Shown: piece by piece, positions 10,492 through 22,300 of the stretch
Position numbering within the stretch: the first letter of the stretch is position 1
How the letters are laid out: every line of letters starts with the position of its first letter
NCBI GenBank assembly: GCA_963565915.1
Contig: OY751493.1
Span: 1,364,001 to 1,428,000 of the forward strand
DNA from: Entoloma clypeatum
Taxonomy: Eukaryota; Basidiomycota; Agaricomycetes; Agaricales; Entolomataceae
Length of the DNA stretch: 64,000 nt
Reading direction: 5' to 3'
The notes under the pieces: generated by a model
What the model was told of the DNA's origin: nothing
Databases searched by the model: none
The model's input: the letters and a program-made list of their open reading frames with translations, nothing else
Position numbers and translations under genes: made by a program

Positions 10492-13196
10492 ATGACGACT
10501 CCGGGTCGTCCATCCCGGTCGTCCAGCATCCCCATCCCGAGGAGCTCTTCTTCCCTCTCTCCCTCCCGCAACATCGAGTCCGTCATTTCCATTCCATTTG
10601 CATCGCCGACACGCCCGCGTCTGGCTAGTTCTCAGCGAAGCAACACCTCCGAGGAACATCGCTCTCTCAGTGCTTCTTACGGTACACGGGGAAGCACCAG
10701 CAGGGCAATAGCTGCACCACCAACCAGATCCTCTGCCAGCCTCGCGATGCTTGCAGGTGGCGCAAGACGTGTGTCACGCACGCCAGCTACTTTTGAGCCA
10801 AGGGTAGTCCGAGTCACCGGAGATCAACCACGCACAGGCGAAGCCTGCGTTCCACCATCTAGCTCGCAATCTCGCACGCGCAGGGTTAGTACCGGTGCCA
10901 GAGCGACCAGTGCCCAGCGACCCGCCCCAACCCACTTTGTCCCCATATCTGAGCCTCCTGTGTCATTTCCCAGGCCGACATATCTTGACCATTCTGCGCT
11001 CAGGCATATGTTACACACCGAACCTACCTCATCTCTCCCCCTGAGCCGAAAAGCTGAACCTCCTCATGAACGCCACTTCATGTCCCCGATGTCCCCCCTT
11101 TCAGACAGCGACGATGATAGCAATGTCAGCCCCCCTCGAGAACTCGCGCCCCCACCTCGTTCTCACGACGAGATCCTGAGACTTCCTACGCGATGGGACG
11201 AGCAGTACTGTCATTCAATGCTCAGCATCTCACCAGATCGAAGAGAACTCTCGTATCATGGTCTGTCCCTCTGTATCATCTCTTTCATTCATCTGTTCAA
11301 TATTCCTTCAAGGTGTATCCTGCAATGGGGAAAAGGATGCTGCAGCTGCTCGAACTAACCATTCAATCCCCCCAGCATGTGGCATCTATTATTACGAAGT
11401 GGAGATAATAAACAAGGGCCAGAAAGGGTGAGCCGCATTCTGTCAATTCAGATAATACAATCAACTGATGGTCTTCTCCACAGTCACATTAGCATAGGGT
11501 ATGCCGCACAAGATCCTTCACCTTCCCACCTGACCCTTTCCCGTTCCAGATTCGCAGCTTGCGACGTCAAATTATCTCGGCTTCCTGGCTGGGAAACAAA
11601 TTCCTGGGGATACCACGGAGATGACGGCTGCTCTTTTGCGGGCGACAAGAGTGGTCCCAGTTCTCATTACGGACCCACCTATGGGAGTGAGTACTGAGCT
11701 TATAGTCCTGTAAGAGACACAGCTAAAATCCATCGACAGCTGGTGATATCGTTGGCTGTGGCATCGACTTTACAACCCATCGGGCTTTCTTCACCAAGAA
11801 TGGCACATTGATAGGTAGGAAGTCTTTTCTAGGGGACCAACCTCCATGTTAAAATTTCCTTTAGGCCCAGTCTTCGACGGCATCGGTAGAAATGTTGCCT
11901 TGTACCCCTCCATTGGTCTCCGCCACTCGAACGAACACGTCCGAGTCAACTTGGGCCATGAACCTTTCAAATTTGATATCGACTACCATGTCCAACAGCA
12001 GCAAACCAACGTGTGGGCAAAAATTCTTACTACCCCTCTCGACCCTTCGCTCCTGGATGTCTGCTCTCCCCAGCGGGATGGGGCAGCTGTTTCTGTGAAG
12101 AAAGCTTCACTCACTGACGAACAGACGAGAGATGTGATGAACAAACTTGTACTCTCGTATTTGGAACATCACGGGTATGCCAGGACAATGAGAGCCTTTC
12201 AGAAACAGTTGTGTAACAACGCCATGGCATCCGCTGGCGCGTCCTCGTCCTTGACTTCTGGTGACCGTGATGTAAACATGGCTGATGGACCCTCCAAGGA
12301 TTCTGACGTCGACGAGAGTGATATGGAGCATAGGACTAACATCGTCAAGTCCGTGATATCGGGCGACATCGACACTGCCATATCGGATGCCAAAACGCAT
12401 TATCCAGCCGTACTGGAGGCCGACGAGGGTTTGATGTTTTTTAAGCTGCGATGTCGGAAGTTTGTCGAGCTCATCCTGGAGGCTGCGGAGCTGAAGAAAC
12501 GAATGAGGAACAGGAGCGTCAACAGGACGAGAGGAGAGGACGATGCCATTGCCGAGATGGATGACGTCGATGAAGACGGAACGGGTATGGACGTTGATGA
12601 CGAGGGCGTCAGTTCGTCGTCGCCTCCGCCTCCGCCTACCATGATTATGAACGGGTTTCGCGGCAGAAGTACCCCCGTGCCGATCCCTGGACCCAGCCGG
12701 CGTAGGAGTCCGCTCTCGCCGCGAGATGCGGGAGGGAGTTTTGGGGCTGACATGGTGGATGGGACCACGGCGCGGTACGAGGCCGCGCTGAACCAGGCAA
12801 TCTCGTATGGTCAGACGTTGTTGAAGAACTATAAGGATGACGTGAGACCTGAGGTGAAGCACATTTTCAAGCTGACGTTTGCGATTGTTGCTTGGGAGGA
12901 CCCTATGACGGCTGGGGGCATCGTTTCTGAAGTGGTTGGGCATGAAGCTAGGGTTGCTCTGGCGCATGAGCTCAACAAGGCCATATTGAGTGAGTTGCAC
13001 TGTGCGGTCGGACAAAAGGTTCAGTATTCTTATTGTAACTTTCTTTTTTTTCTTCCCAGAGTCGCAAGGGCGCCCAGGAGACCCCATGCTGGAAACTCTG
13101 TATCGACACACGACTGTTTGCGTCGCTGAACTTGGTGTCCGGGGTGTCGGAGGCGCTGCATTGGCTGACATGCAAAAAGAATTTTTTGAAGGATGA
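10492..13196 (+). CDS. RanBPM/Gid1-like SPRY-LisH-CTLH-CRA protein
   Basis: This is the scaffold-type subunit of the GID/CTLH E3 ubiquitin ligase (yeast Vid30/Gid1, animal RANBP9/10). A Ser/Pro-rich N-terminus of about 250 residues is followed by a SPRY domain ([37 protein letters not shown]). Next come LisH ([20 protein letters not shown]), CTLH ([20 protein letters not shown]) and a CRA region ([13 protein letters not shown] onward). A 15-base exon at 11484-11498 is needed to keep the SPRY domain in frame. The last intron uses a gtgagt donor near 12988, and the final exon ends in DMQKEFFEG. The ATG at 10492 is the first in frame. An acidic insert and a Pro run separate CTLH from CRA. Confidence 0.9.
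11484..11498 (+). other. 15-base microexon of the RanBPM-like gene
   Basis: The exon lies between a cag acceptor and a gtatgc donor. It supplies H-I-S-I-G between the INKGQKG exon and the exon beginning FAACDVKL, restoring the SPRY fold in frame. Without it the flanking exons still join but lose the strand that follows the linker. Confidence 0.75.
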
Positions 13197-13303
13197 TAGG
13201 CGATCGTCCGGTCGCCAATTGTCAAGGCTTATTCGGTATGCGTCCATCTTTCAAGATATTTTCTCATCTTCCGGGCTGTCCGTGTGCCTTGATAATTTCT
13301 CTC

Positions 13304-13329
<26 letters not shown>
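13304..13329 (+). repeat. Homopolymer tract of 26 T
   Basis: An uninterrupted run of T lies about 110 bases after the stop codon of the Gid1-like gene. It could be a nucleosome-excluding element for the HEM3 promoter downstream. Its exact length may be affected by sequencing error. Confidence 0.9.
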
Positions 13330-13337
<8 letters not shown>

Positions 13338-13469
13338 AACTGTACACACTTGTAACTGGATATCTTGACAACTGGTACTCACTTGATTCCCATCTCAACC
13401 TGAAAAACAAGTCCCTTTGAATTTGGTGGCTCCAGCCCTGACTTTCCGGTGAAGTCGCTCCTTACGATC

Positions 13470-13476
13470 TATATAA
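13470..13476 (+). promoter_or_regulatory. TATA box of HEM3
   Basis: TATATAA lies 67 bases before the HEM3 ATG, a usual distance for a fungal core promoter. Confidence 0.5.
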
Positions 13477-13542
13477 TCTTATCTACCTGTGCGATCCGAT
13501 CAACACCTCAAAAAGCTCTGCAGGACCTAGGTACTGTTCGGT

Positions 13543-14708
13543 ATGGCATCCACATCCTCAGAATCGACCCCAACGTCCCGAACGTTCACTCTCGCATCAC
13601 GAGCCTCACAGCTCGCCCAAATCCAGACGAGCATCGTCCGTGGATCACTTGAGGCGCTCTTTCCCGCATCAACGACGAATGGGCCCAAGTTCGCGACGTC
13701 TTTCATGTCAACCGGGGGCGACAAAAACCAGTCGCAGGCACTCTATCTTCTAGGAGGGAAAGCGCTGTGGACGAAGGAGCTGGAGGTGGAGTTGAAGGAG
13801 GGGAGGGTGGATATGGTTATCCACTCGCTGAAGGATGTCCCCACGGCGCTCCCCGAAGGGTGCACCATCGGCGCCATTTTGGAGAGGGAGGACCCGGTGG
13901 ATAGTCTTGTCGTGAAGAGCGGGAAAGGCTGGAAATCTCTCGCAGATCTGCCCGAAGGAAGTGCGGTCGGGACTAGTAGCGTAAGGCGGGTCGCGCAGCT
14001 CAAAAGAAACTTTCCAAAACTGAAATTCCTGGATGTTGTAAGTCGGTCGGTCAGCTTACTCGATTCTGTTCAGCGAGCTTATGGAGCGATTATAGCGTGG
14101 AAACCTGTGAGGAACATGTCTGACCATTCCTCGATCGCATTTCTCATTGACAATGAACTGAAAGGAATACTCGTCTCGCAAAACTAGATGCCCCAGATGG
14201 ACCTTATGCTGCGCTCGTTCTCGCTAAAGCAGGTTTGGTTCGACTCGGTATGGGTGACCGCATAACCGCAGATCTCCAGCCTCCAATCCTCTACCATGCC
14301 GTCTCCCAGGGCGCGCTCGCAGTAGAAATACGCGACAACGACCCCGAAGCGCTCGGACTATGTCGTAAGATCACGCATTGGCAAACAGAATGGAAGTGCT
14401 TGGCGGAACGTGCGTGTTTGCGGGTGCTGGAGGGGGGATGCAGTGTGCCAATCGGGGTGACGAGTCAGTTGGTTGAAGAGGTTGAAGGCAGCAGGGCCGG
14501 CACACTGACGCTGACTGGGTGTGTGACGGCTTTGAATGGTGAGGTTCATGTGGAGCGGACTATTGGAGAGAGAGTGAACAGTGCAGAGGGAGCCGAGGAA
14601 GTAGGAGGGCGGCTGGCGAAGACTCTCATGGAGTCGGGCGCGAAGCAGATCTTGGACGATGTCAACGAGGATCGGAACCGACGTGTGGTCGAGGAGGCAC
14701 AAAAGTAG
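13543..14708 (+). CDS. HEM3: Porphobilinogen deaminase (hydroxymethylbilane synthase)
   Basis: This enzyme joins four porphobilinogens into hydroxymethylbilane in heme synthesis, in the cytosol. Three exons (13543-14037, 14096-14106, 14165-14708) give 349 residues, the family length. Motifs are TLASRASQLAQIQT near residue 17, the substrate/catalytic segment VIHSLKDVPTALP, GTSSVRRVAQL, and the cofactor-bearing Cys in EGGCSVPIG. The middle exon is only 11 bases and encodes most of R-G-N-L, the start of the conserved RGNxxTRLxKLD cofactor-binding loop. Reading straight through either 58-base intron breaks the frame, so the microexon is essential. Confidence 0.96.
14096..14106 (+). other. 11-base microexon of HEM3
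   Basis: The exon lies between 'tatag' and 'gtgagg' and is flanked by two 58-base introns. It joins to the next exon (starting at 14165) to read R-G-N-L-N-T-R-L-A-K-L-D, which matches the universal porphobilinogen deaminase loop. Confidence 0.9.
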
Positions 14709-15039
14709 AATGTATTTGATTATGTATCGCGCCGAATCACAGCAGAGAGTGGTGAGAACGACACCTTCCAGACGTGACGAGGCAAGACCTTTCGCTGCTC
14801 TGCCTCCCCACGAGCGCCTGCATGTTCCTGGGTCATTTCAGGGAGCAGCAAGTGACTCTAAAGCAGGGAGTAATGACATTGAGAGAAAAAAAATGAAAAA
14901 TTTTTGACATTATAAGAAATGCGGTGTTATTTGTATATGTTATGCAACAGGCTGTGAACTTGCTCTTCCCGTCGAACAACAGATCGCTCAACACCCCCCT
15001 CCCCACACCATCGACGGCTCCCAACAACTGGAGAGATAA
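14709..15039. other. Spacer between HEM3 and the UBE2W-like gene
   Basis: No coding sequence is apparent. A short A/T-rich patch near 14885-14930 may mark the HEM3 transcript end. Confidence 0.6.
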
Positions 15040-15981
15040 ATGGCCTCAATCTCTGCCAGACGCCTTTCCAAGGAACTCGCCGAGATACAGAAAGATGGCT
15101 GCCCTGTTGGTAAGACAAGGCCGGACTGTCCTGTTACTGCATGATTTGACCTTGATCCTCGGGTAGGTATCTCCCTCGTCAAGGCGGACGACTTTGCGAC
15201 ATGGTGGTTTACCATAGAGGTCATGGGCGAGTCCCTGTATCAGGTCAGTCGACTGTACGAAATTGACCGCGGGTTCGTCAAGGCGGCCGTTTGTGTAATG
15301 CTGAAACGCGTCCTTGTATAGGGAGAGAAACACACCCTCCAGTTCCGCTTTGACAGTAGCTATCCAATTTCTTCTCCCGCAGTGCAATTTGTCGTGAAAG
15401 ATGGCATGGTCGCGCCAGTACATCCGGTATGTCCTCTCAGTCGCCAGACAATATTATTACTGACCTCTATACCGAGTAGCACGTATATTCCAACGGTCAC
15501 GTAAAACCATTCCATGTTATTCTTCACAAAAGACGCCAACACCAACTTAACAGATCTGCGCCTCAATCCTGGGGAACGAATGGTCGCCTGTGCTGAGCGT
15601 GATAGCTGTCTGTGTCACTTTGCAAAGCATGCTAGCTTCCTGCAAGGTACGTAGGCTGTCTGATACGCCGTGTCAATGCCAGTCTGGCCGAAACCAATCC
15701 GCATCTACAGAAGAAGGAACGGTATGTCGAGATCTAATCTCGTTTTCTCAATTTGAAACGGACGGGTACAAAAGCCCTACCGATAACGACAGATATGTTC
15801 GCCACGCGCCTGAAAACCCCAAAAAGGTACACGATGAATGCTTATCGCTTCGTCAACCGCTAACAGACACATTTGTGATATAGACGCGTTTCCATTATGA
15901 TGGTAGAGTCCATATGTAACCTTGAACCTGGTTGTGCGTTGATAACGTCCTTTGGACTTGGTTTTCACAGACGACACGTAA
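15040..15981 (+). CDS. UBE2W: Ubiquitin-conjugating enzyme E2 W-like (UBE2W)
   Basis: UBE2W attaches ubiquitin to the free alpha-amino group of substrate N-termini. Nine exons (15040-15109, 15167-15243, 15322-15426, 15480-15500, 15554-15646, 15711-15721, 15775-15826, 15884-15902, 15971-15981) join without any frame conflict to 152 residues; human UBE2W has 151. HPHVYSNGHICASIL holds the active-site Cys in the HPHVYSNGHIC context diagnostic of this E2 class. The C-terminus NPKKTRFHYDDDT mirrors the flexible UBE2W tail. Four exons are 21, 11, 19 and 11 bases long, so the gene is invisible to simple ORF scans. Confidence 0.93.
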
Positions 15982-16430
15982 GTGTTACTAGACATAATTG
16001 TCCCATGTCATCTGACGAACGGGCGTTTGAAAGGGTATAAGGCTGTCATAACACACATTTCTGGATCTCATCATCTGAAAGTCACTGCGTCTTGTATTTC
16101 ATCATTCATTGTATTCACTACCTATCTTGACCTACTTGTATACCGTCCAATCAGGAATTATGTAGATCTTTTCCTTGTCCTCCAACCCCAACCCCATCGC
16201 CAGCTAAGCTTTCCACCTGTTTACACGTTATAGATTACAGACGAAAGTACAGGGTCTCCTAGATCAAGGAGCACCCTGCCCCTCGCCACAAGTCTATGTG
16301 ACCTGTAGATATAGTGTGCAGCAAAAGATTCTGCTGTTAAGCAGTAAAGTTTTCCAGGAAAATTAGATTGAATAAAATCAAAGCAGGCAGACCCAAGAGA
16401 ACAAAAATTAAGGAAAGAACATACAAAGTA
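15982..16430. other. Convergent spacer between the UBE2W-like and PTP genes
   Basis: This is the 3' flank of two converging genes. I see no coding sequence or repeat. Confidence 0.65.
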
Positions 16431-19251
16431 TCAGGGTTGAGACCCCAGCGAGGGCAACGCAGTCTGGGATACCCCCTGCGGACAAGTCTCTGCAATTGCC
16501 TCTAGCTCGCCACTATGTCGCCTGGATTCGACCCGCTTCGTCTCCTCCAACAGCACTGTTGGGCTCGCACCTCGTTTTCCCGTCATGGGCGGCGGTGAAG
16601 TAAAGCCCAACATGGAGTCTTCGACGGACCCTGACCGTTCATCATTCGCGCTCTGGAGCTCCCTCTGCGTCGGAACCAGAGGCTGCGAATGGACGCGGCG
16701 CACAGGCGACCGCGAAATGGTGGAACTGAGGCTAAAGTAATCATTCGCCCCACCATCTCGAGACTGCACGACATTCGAGTCCTCGTCCTGTCGATAGTCA
16801 TGCATGGGTTCTGAATCTCTAGCCTCCTCTGCCGTCGACCCTTTCCTCCTTCTCTCCTCATCAACAATGATCAACGCCCCCTCAATGATCGCTGCATGCA
16901 CGAAAACATATTGTCGCAGAGTTTGACAGAGGCTCATTCTCTGCTCCCGCATGTCCTGTATAACATCTAGTATCGGCTCCTTGAAGGTGCTCAACAATAC
17001 TGGTGAACTTGGAGTCTCGGCGTGCAAGGGGCGCGGCGGCTTGCATCCCGCGGTGGAATCCGTCGTCTGCCGTGTAGGCGGTGGCGACAATCGCGCAGAT
17101 GAAAATGTGGTAGAGTTGGTATGCAAATTCAGTTGATTTGAAAAGGACTCAGCCCTCTCCGGAAATTGACATACTGGAGTATGTCGCGACTCGTCACCAC
17201 TGTCATCGACCTGCATCGGCGTAGTGTGCCGCTCCTTCTCATTTCCCCCAAGCCACTGCTCCAGTTTTATTTTTGGATGCTTTTCATCGCGTTCCTTCTC
17301 GTTCCCCTTCCCCTTCTCCATCTCGCGTCTCACAGCATCCAAAACCGCATCTACAGCAATAAACCCGCCTGTCCTTCCAACTCCTGCGCTGCAATGCAGC
17401 AAGACTGGTCTCGATCCCTGGAGGGCATGGATTGCGATACCGCTATTCGCGTCCATGCGCATCCCATCTTCCGTGTCTGGCTTATGCCTATTTTTGCCTC
17501 CTTCAACCCCATGTTGCTCTCCAAAACCTCCAGTCTCCTCGACAGCCAGCTCCACCTCACGAACAAGGCCGAGTACACCCCTGGGATCGTCTGGCACGTC
17601 CATATCGGACCAGTCCAGGTACTGCAAATGCACGATGCGCCGCGAACCCATATTAGGGTATGCCTTGTGCGCCAGTTCAAACGTCCGCTTGATCGTCGTG
17701 ACACACGGCGGCTGCCGATGGCCATTGGTTTGAGAAGGACCCTGCCCGGGATGATTTGGGAGTGAAGGGGAATCCATCGCCATAGCCTTGAGCTTGGCCA
17801 GGCCGTCGGCATCTTGCGATCCGAAGTCGACACCACCAGGTAGACCGACCTTGGCCACGAGTTCCAGTCTCAAGGGTCCAAAAGTACGTATAGTGCTGGG
17901 CATCCCGGCACCGATGTCAGCCCAATATGAACCGCATTTAATCAGCGGTCCCTCCATTTCTTTTGTGAGCATGAGAATTACATGAACGTTCTGTTCCCAA
18001 CATAGCCTGGCATGTTGGGAATGAGCGAGCCGTAGAAAAATGAGAAGCAAAGGACGCACTGCCAGAAATCATCAAAGGTTGCGTCGAGAGGGCCTTGCGT
18101 TGCGATGTATCGCCGATTGGTGCACATAGGCTGAACATACGAAGCGTTAACGTAGTCATCTGTCTCGGCACTGCCAGGTTTACGGTGCAGCTTGACACGC
18201 GCGTGTTCAAAAGGCCATATATGCCGATAGCTGAAGATGGGGTACGTAAGAATGGACACCTTGCCTTGGTGAGTATTTACCGATTCTTTGCACCTTTTTC
18301 GACTCCGGCAGTGATGCTGAATGGGTAGCCAAGTTCGACAGAGTGATCGAGGGAGCGACCGGTTTGCTTCGAGTGGTGGTGCATAATGTTCATGAGACGG
18401 CGTTGCTCTGCAAGCTCGATGGAGTGAAATTGGGTCGCGAGGACCTCTGTGCCTTCGTGCACAATCGTGGGAGATATTGGCACATGAGAGTCACCAGAGG
18501 GTGATGAGGATGGGGCGCGGGCCAGGCGAGTGCGTGGTATATGGTCAGCGCGGCCTGCAATGTGTTGAAGCCAAGGAAAAGGAAGGTGGGATATGCGACG
18601 TCTAACGCGCAAGGGGAGACGGAGGGGGATACGATCGGTTATTCCGTCGGCGAGTTCGGTATTCTGGCGGATGGTGTTGTAAAAGGGGTTGAAGGCTGGA
18701 CAGGAGGGCATGGGAAGGTTTGCTGCGGTAGTGGAGGAGACGGAAAAGGCATGGAGGGGGAGAGAATGTGTTCTGAGGACGGGGACTTCCGGATCGCGAT
18801 AGTCCTGGTGGTCGGTGTTGTCATCGGCGTGGAGGGGACTATTATCGATGAGATGGTTCTGGTCGCAGTAGACGGACTGGAAGCCGCCACACAGCCATGC
18901 CAGCTCGCCTTGGTAGCCGTCATTTCTGAACTTTTCCAGCAGCCGGTTCACGCTGGATGTTGCGGCATCAGCGTCGTAGACGAGTATGCGGGGGGCGTTG
19001 CGGTAGGCGGCGAAGCGCGAGCGGGTGGCGGTGGAGGGTAGCATGGCAGCGAGGCGCTGAAGGGAGAAGAGAGGACGCTTGAGGAGGGTGGAGGGGACAG
19101 AGAGGTTGAGGGCATGGGGGAGGCGGGCGTGAGCGTGGGCAGTGGGGGAGCGGAGGTCGATGATGAGGGCGGCGGGGTCGGTGAGGTAGTCGGGGAGGGC
19201 GTCGGGGCCGACGGCGCAGAACGGATGGTGGAGGGTGGACAGTACGTCCAT
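16431..19251 (-). CDS. Rhodanese-domain protein tyrosine phosphatase (Pyp1/Pyp2 type)
   Basis: This is a cytosolic or nuclear phosphatase of the fungal MAPK-phosphatase group. An N-terminal rhodanese-like domain (LIIDLRSPTAHAHARLPHA, then ILVYDADA) resembles the MAPK-docking module of Pyp1/Pyp2. After a linker, the PTP domain starts with KNRYRHIWPFEHARVKLH, where the first two exons join through a 47-base intron. It continues with DDYVNASYVQP and YIATQGPL and has the P-loop HCSAGVGRTGG with catalytic Cys and Arg. The WPD-loop reads WSDMDVPDDP, with Ser for Pro. A long Ser/Arg-rich tail follows. The gene is convergent with the UBE2W-like gene. Two TGACGTCA sites lie within 61 bases of its ATG. 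Confidence 0.88.
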
Positions 19252-19274
19252 GTTGGTAAGTTCACACCGTCAGT

Positions 19275-19282
19275 TGACGTCA
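19275..19282. promoter_or_regulatory. CRE palindrome, PTP promoter (proximal)
   Basis: A perfect TGACGTCA begins 24 bases upstream of the phosphatase ATG. It is the consensus site for Atf1/CREB-type bZIP factors. Confidence 0.6.
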
Positions 19283-19304
19283 CCCGTGTGACAGATATTT
19301 CCAT

Positions 19305-19312
19305 TGACGTCA
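19305..19312. promoter_or_regulatory. CRE palindrome, PTP promoter (distal)
   Basis: A second perfect TGACGTCA lies 30 bases from the first, still between the phosphatase ATG and the end of the TOP2 coding region. Confidence 0.6.
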
Positions 19313-19322
19313 TACATAGGTA

Positions 19323-22300
19323 CTAGTCCTCATCGTCGGATGCGATCTCTATATACTTCTTGGGCGCTGCTCGCGCCGTCCGACCAGGCGCCGTCTTCTT
19401 TGGCACCTCGTACTCCATCATATCCTCATCGCTGTCAGAAACAGCAGTCGCTTTCGATTTGGCTTTCGGCTTCGGTGGCGATGCTGGTTTCATGCTCTTG
19501 GATAGCTTCCGTGGTGCCTCTTTGATGATCTTTGACTTTTTCGCCACGGGTTTGTTGGCCAAGTCTCCATCCGATTCGTCATTCTCCGACGCTGGACTAG
19601 ACTGGGTTCAGCAGCATCTTCGACGTAGCCAAATGGGTCACCCTACCTTTTCCGCTTCTCTGGCGCCTTTCCTTTGCCCTTGACCGTAGGCTTCGACAAC
19701 GCAAGCTCGTCATCGTCATCGTCATCGTCATCCTCGACGCTGATCAAAACATAAGCGTGGGCAGTGTCCATTGGGTCTCCACTCACATTTTGCCCTTTGC
19801 TTTTGATGGTAATACCACGACGTCATCGTCCGAACCAGATTCCACAACCGCCGCCTTAGCCGCCTTTCTCCTTTGTGGCGCAGCCCGCTGCACTACCTCT
19901 ATGTCGTAGTCATCATCCGATACGCCTCTGGCTGGAGCTTTCTTTTTCTCCGCGGACACCTTCCGTTTCGTCGGGGCCTTCTCCTTGAGTACTTCCTCAT
20001 CATCCTCATAATTATCCTCCGACTCATCCTTCACCTTCTTTTCTGCCGCTTTCCGCTTTGCTGCCGCGGGCTTACTTGCATTCGCATCATCGTCCTCGTC
20101 CTCTTCCTTGGGTGTTTTTTTCGCTGTCGACTTTAGTGGCCGCGCCGTCTGTCCTGCTGGCTTCCGCTTCGCAGCTGGTGCTTTGATGGGCTTGAAGTCG
20201 TCGTCCTCGTCATCATCTGATCCCTTCTTGGCCCCAATCGATTTCCGCGTTTGCAGCACTGCGGGTTTCCGCTTCCCTTTCTTCCCCCCCTGATCACTTG
20301 CCGCACGGGTTTCAAGAGCGTGACAGTCAATCTTTGTAGAACCCATGAGTTTCGAAGAAAAACACGAAGGCAAAAACCATACCTCCCATGCCTTCACAAA
20401 GTCGTCCAAATCCGAGGTCCACATAGACTTGGGTGTCTTCTCCAGCAGCTTTAGCAATTCCCTCTCCTTGTCATCTGCCATGAACTTCAACTTCTCTATT
20501 TTCTCCTTCGTCAAATTCCAGATCGGCATTCCCAGCAGGTAATCATAATCCCCTGCTCCTTCCCCTTTACTACCACCCTTGCCTTTCTCACTATCAACAT
20601 CAATCGCGTCCTCCTCATCTTCGTCATCTTGAGCTTCCACCGATTCTCCCGCCTGCTTCGCCGCTACTACTTTGGGGAATGGTCGGAACCCGTGTTTCCG
20701 TAGGTCGACGACGATGTCAGCCTTCTTTCGATTCGATACAATAAGCTGCTTGTCTACGATCATCTGAATGAACCGTGCTTGGTTTGTGAACCTCTCCAAT
20801 GCCGTCTGCAGCTCGTTAGCCAAGTAGTCCTTCATTAATGGTGGGTTAAATCATATTCCTAGTCTGCCAACCCACCCACCTTGCGTTTCTGGTAGTATGC
20901 AAGCCGCTCGGGGTAGAAGGCCTCCAGGATTGCTTCGGGTGAGTCGTATTTGCGAATCTTACCCTCAAAGTCGAAGCACATCATGTTACTAGTGTTGATT
21001 TTGCCAGTAAGCTTGAAGAATTCAACCAGGCCTTGTTCTTCAGCCTTCTCAAGCTCCTTTGCACCCATCGTGATAATGAAATGCACGTTCGTGTTGTCAT
21101 GATATTCTTTGTAGTCCTGTAGATATTCCATCAGAATTTGTGACCTTGCTGTATGAAAGAAAATAAGATACTTTGATGAGTACGTTTTCACCCTTCTCGT
21201 TCCCCAGCATCGTTTCGAGCTCAATTTTGTATTTCTCCGTCCAGACGTGGATGGGTAGCTCTGTGATCTCTACCGTCGTGTCGTTGATCTTGCGCACAAC
21301 GCCCGTTACATCATACTTGTGCTTCGCAGATAACTTGATTTCGCCCTTGAACCCACGCCACCACGGTACCATTGGCACTATTTCCTCGTCGTTCATTAAC
21401 CGACGGAGATTCGCGACAATGTCAGCAGGATTGTAGCAAGGAACCGATGTGCTCCACCCTATCAGAACATTCAACTGGGTTCCGAAACGTGAAGTGGCTT
21501 CCAATACCTGTGCCAATGCCCTCGGCACCATTCACAAGCACCATCGGCAAAATAGGCATGTACCACTCTGGTTCAATAACCATATTGTCCTCCTTCTGTT
21601 GTACGAGCAGTGCATCGTCCGCCGGGTTGAAAATGACCCGCGAAATGGCTGTAGGGTATGTGTGGATATACCTAGGCGATGCATGGTTCTTGCCTCCTTG
21701 CTCGCGCGTACCGTACTGACCCGAGGGGAACAGCAGCGACAGGTTGTTGCTGCCTACAAAAGTCTGTGCGAGGTTGACAATGGTCTGTGCAAGGCTGACT
21801 TCGCCGTGGTGATAGGCAGCTTGCTCAGATATGTAGCCAACAAGTTGAGCGACCTTTTGTGACGAATTAAAAGGGAAAGTTAGGCACATGAAAAAGAGAC
21901 GGCATGCCTTGATCTCCTTCGTTATCTTGCGCTTGAAACAGCCCCAAATAACTTTTCTCTGGCCAGGCTTTAATCCATCCGCCACTGAGGGAATGGAGCG
22001 AATATTGTCTGCCATTGAAAATAGGATGAGCTCCTTGTTGATGAATTCCGAGTATGGGATTTCTTCTATCCGATGGTCCAAATATGTTCCGGGCTGAAGC
22101 AGAAAGTTTAAGGATTCTAGTTTCCTAGTTCCGAGCGTTCGAATACCTTGAACTGGCGCAGCCATTCCTTCCGTTCATCAGCCTTCTTCTTGCTGAAAGC
22201 AAGGTCAATAAGTTCTTTATCGCCCTCCTGCGTTGGCGCGAATGGAATCATGTGCTTCTTCATGTGGCTAAAGTAATCTCGAGCGTCTTCGTCCGAACTT

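Larger units (their letters stand above)
13197..13542. other. Intergenic spacer between the Gid1-like gene and HEM3
   Basis: This spacer holds a 26-base T tract at 13304-13329 and a TATA-like box at 13470-13476. I see no coding sequence. Confidence 0.7.

Noticed and set aside
12107..13225. 372-codon open frame on the minus strand
   Set aside because: It is antisense to the LisH-CTLH-CRA exons of the Gid1-like gene and has no protein-like motif.
17166..17765. 199-codon open frame on the plus strand
   Set aside because: It is antisense to the PTP gene, whose catalytic motifs and splice junctions fix the coding strand.
18541..19041. Gly/Val-rich plus-strand frame
   Set aside because: It is the complement of the rhodanese-domain exon of the phosphatase.
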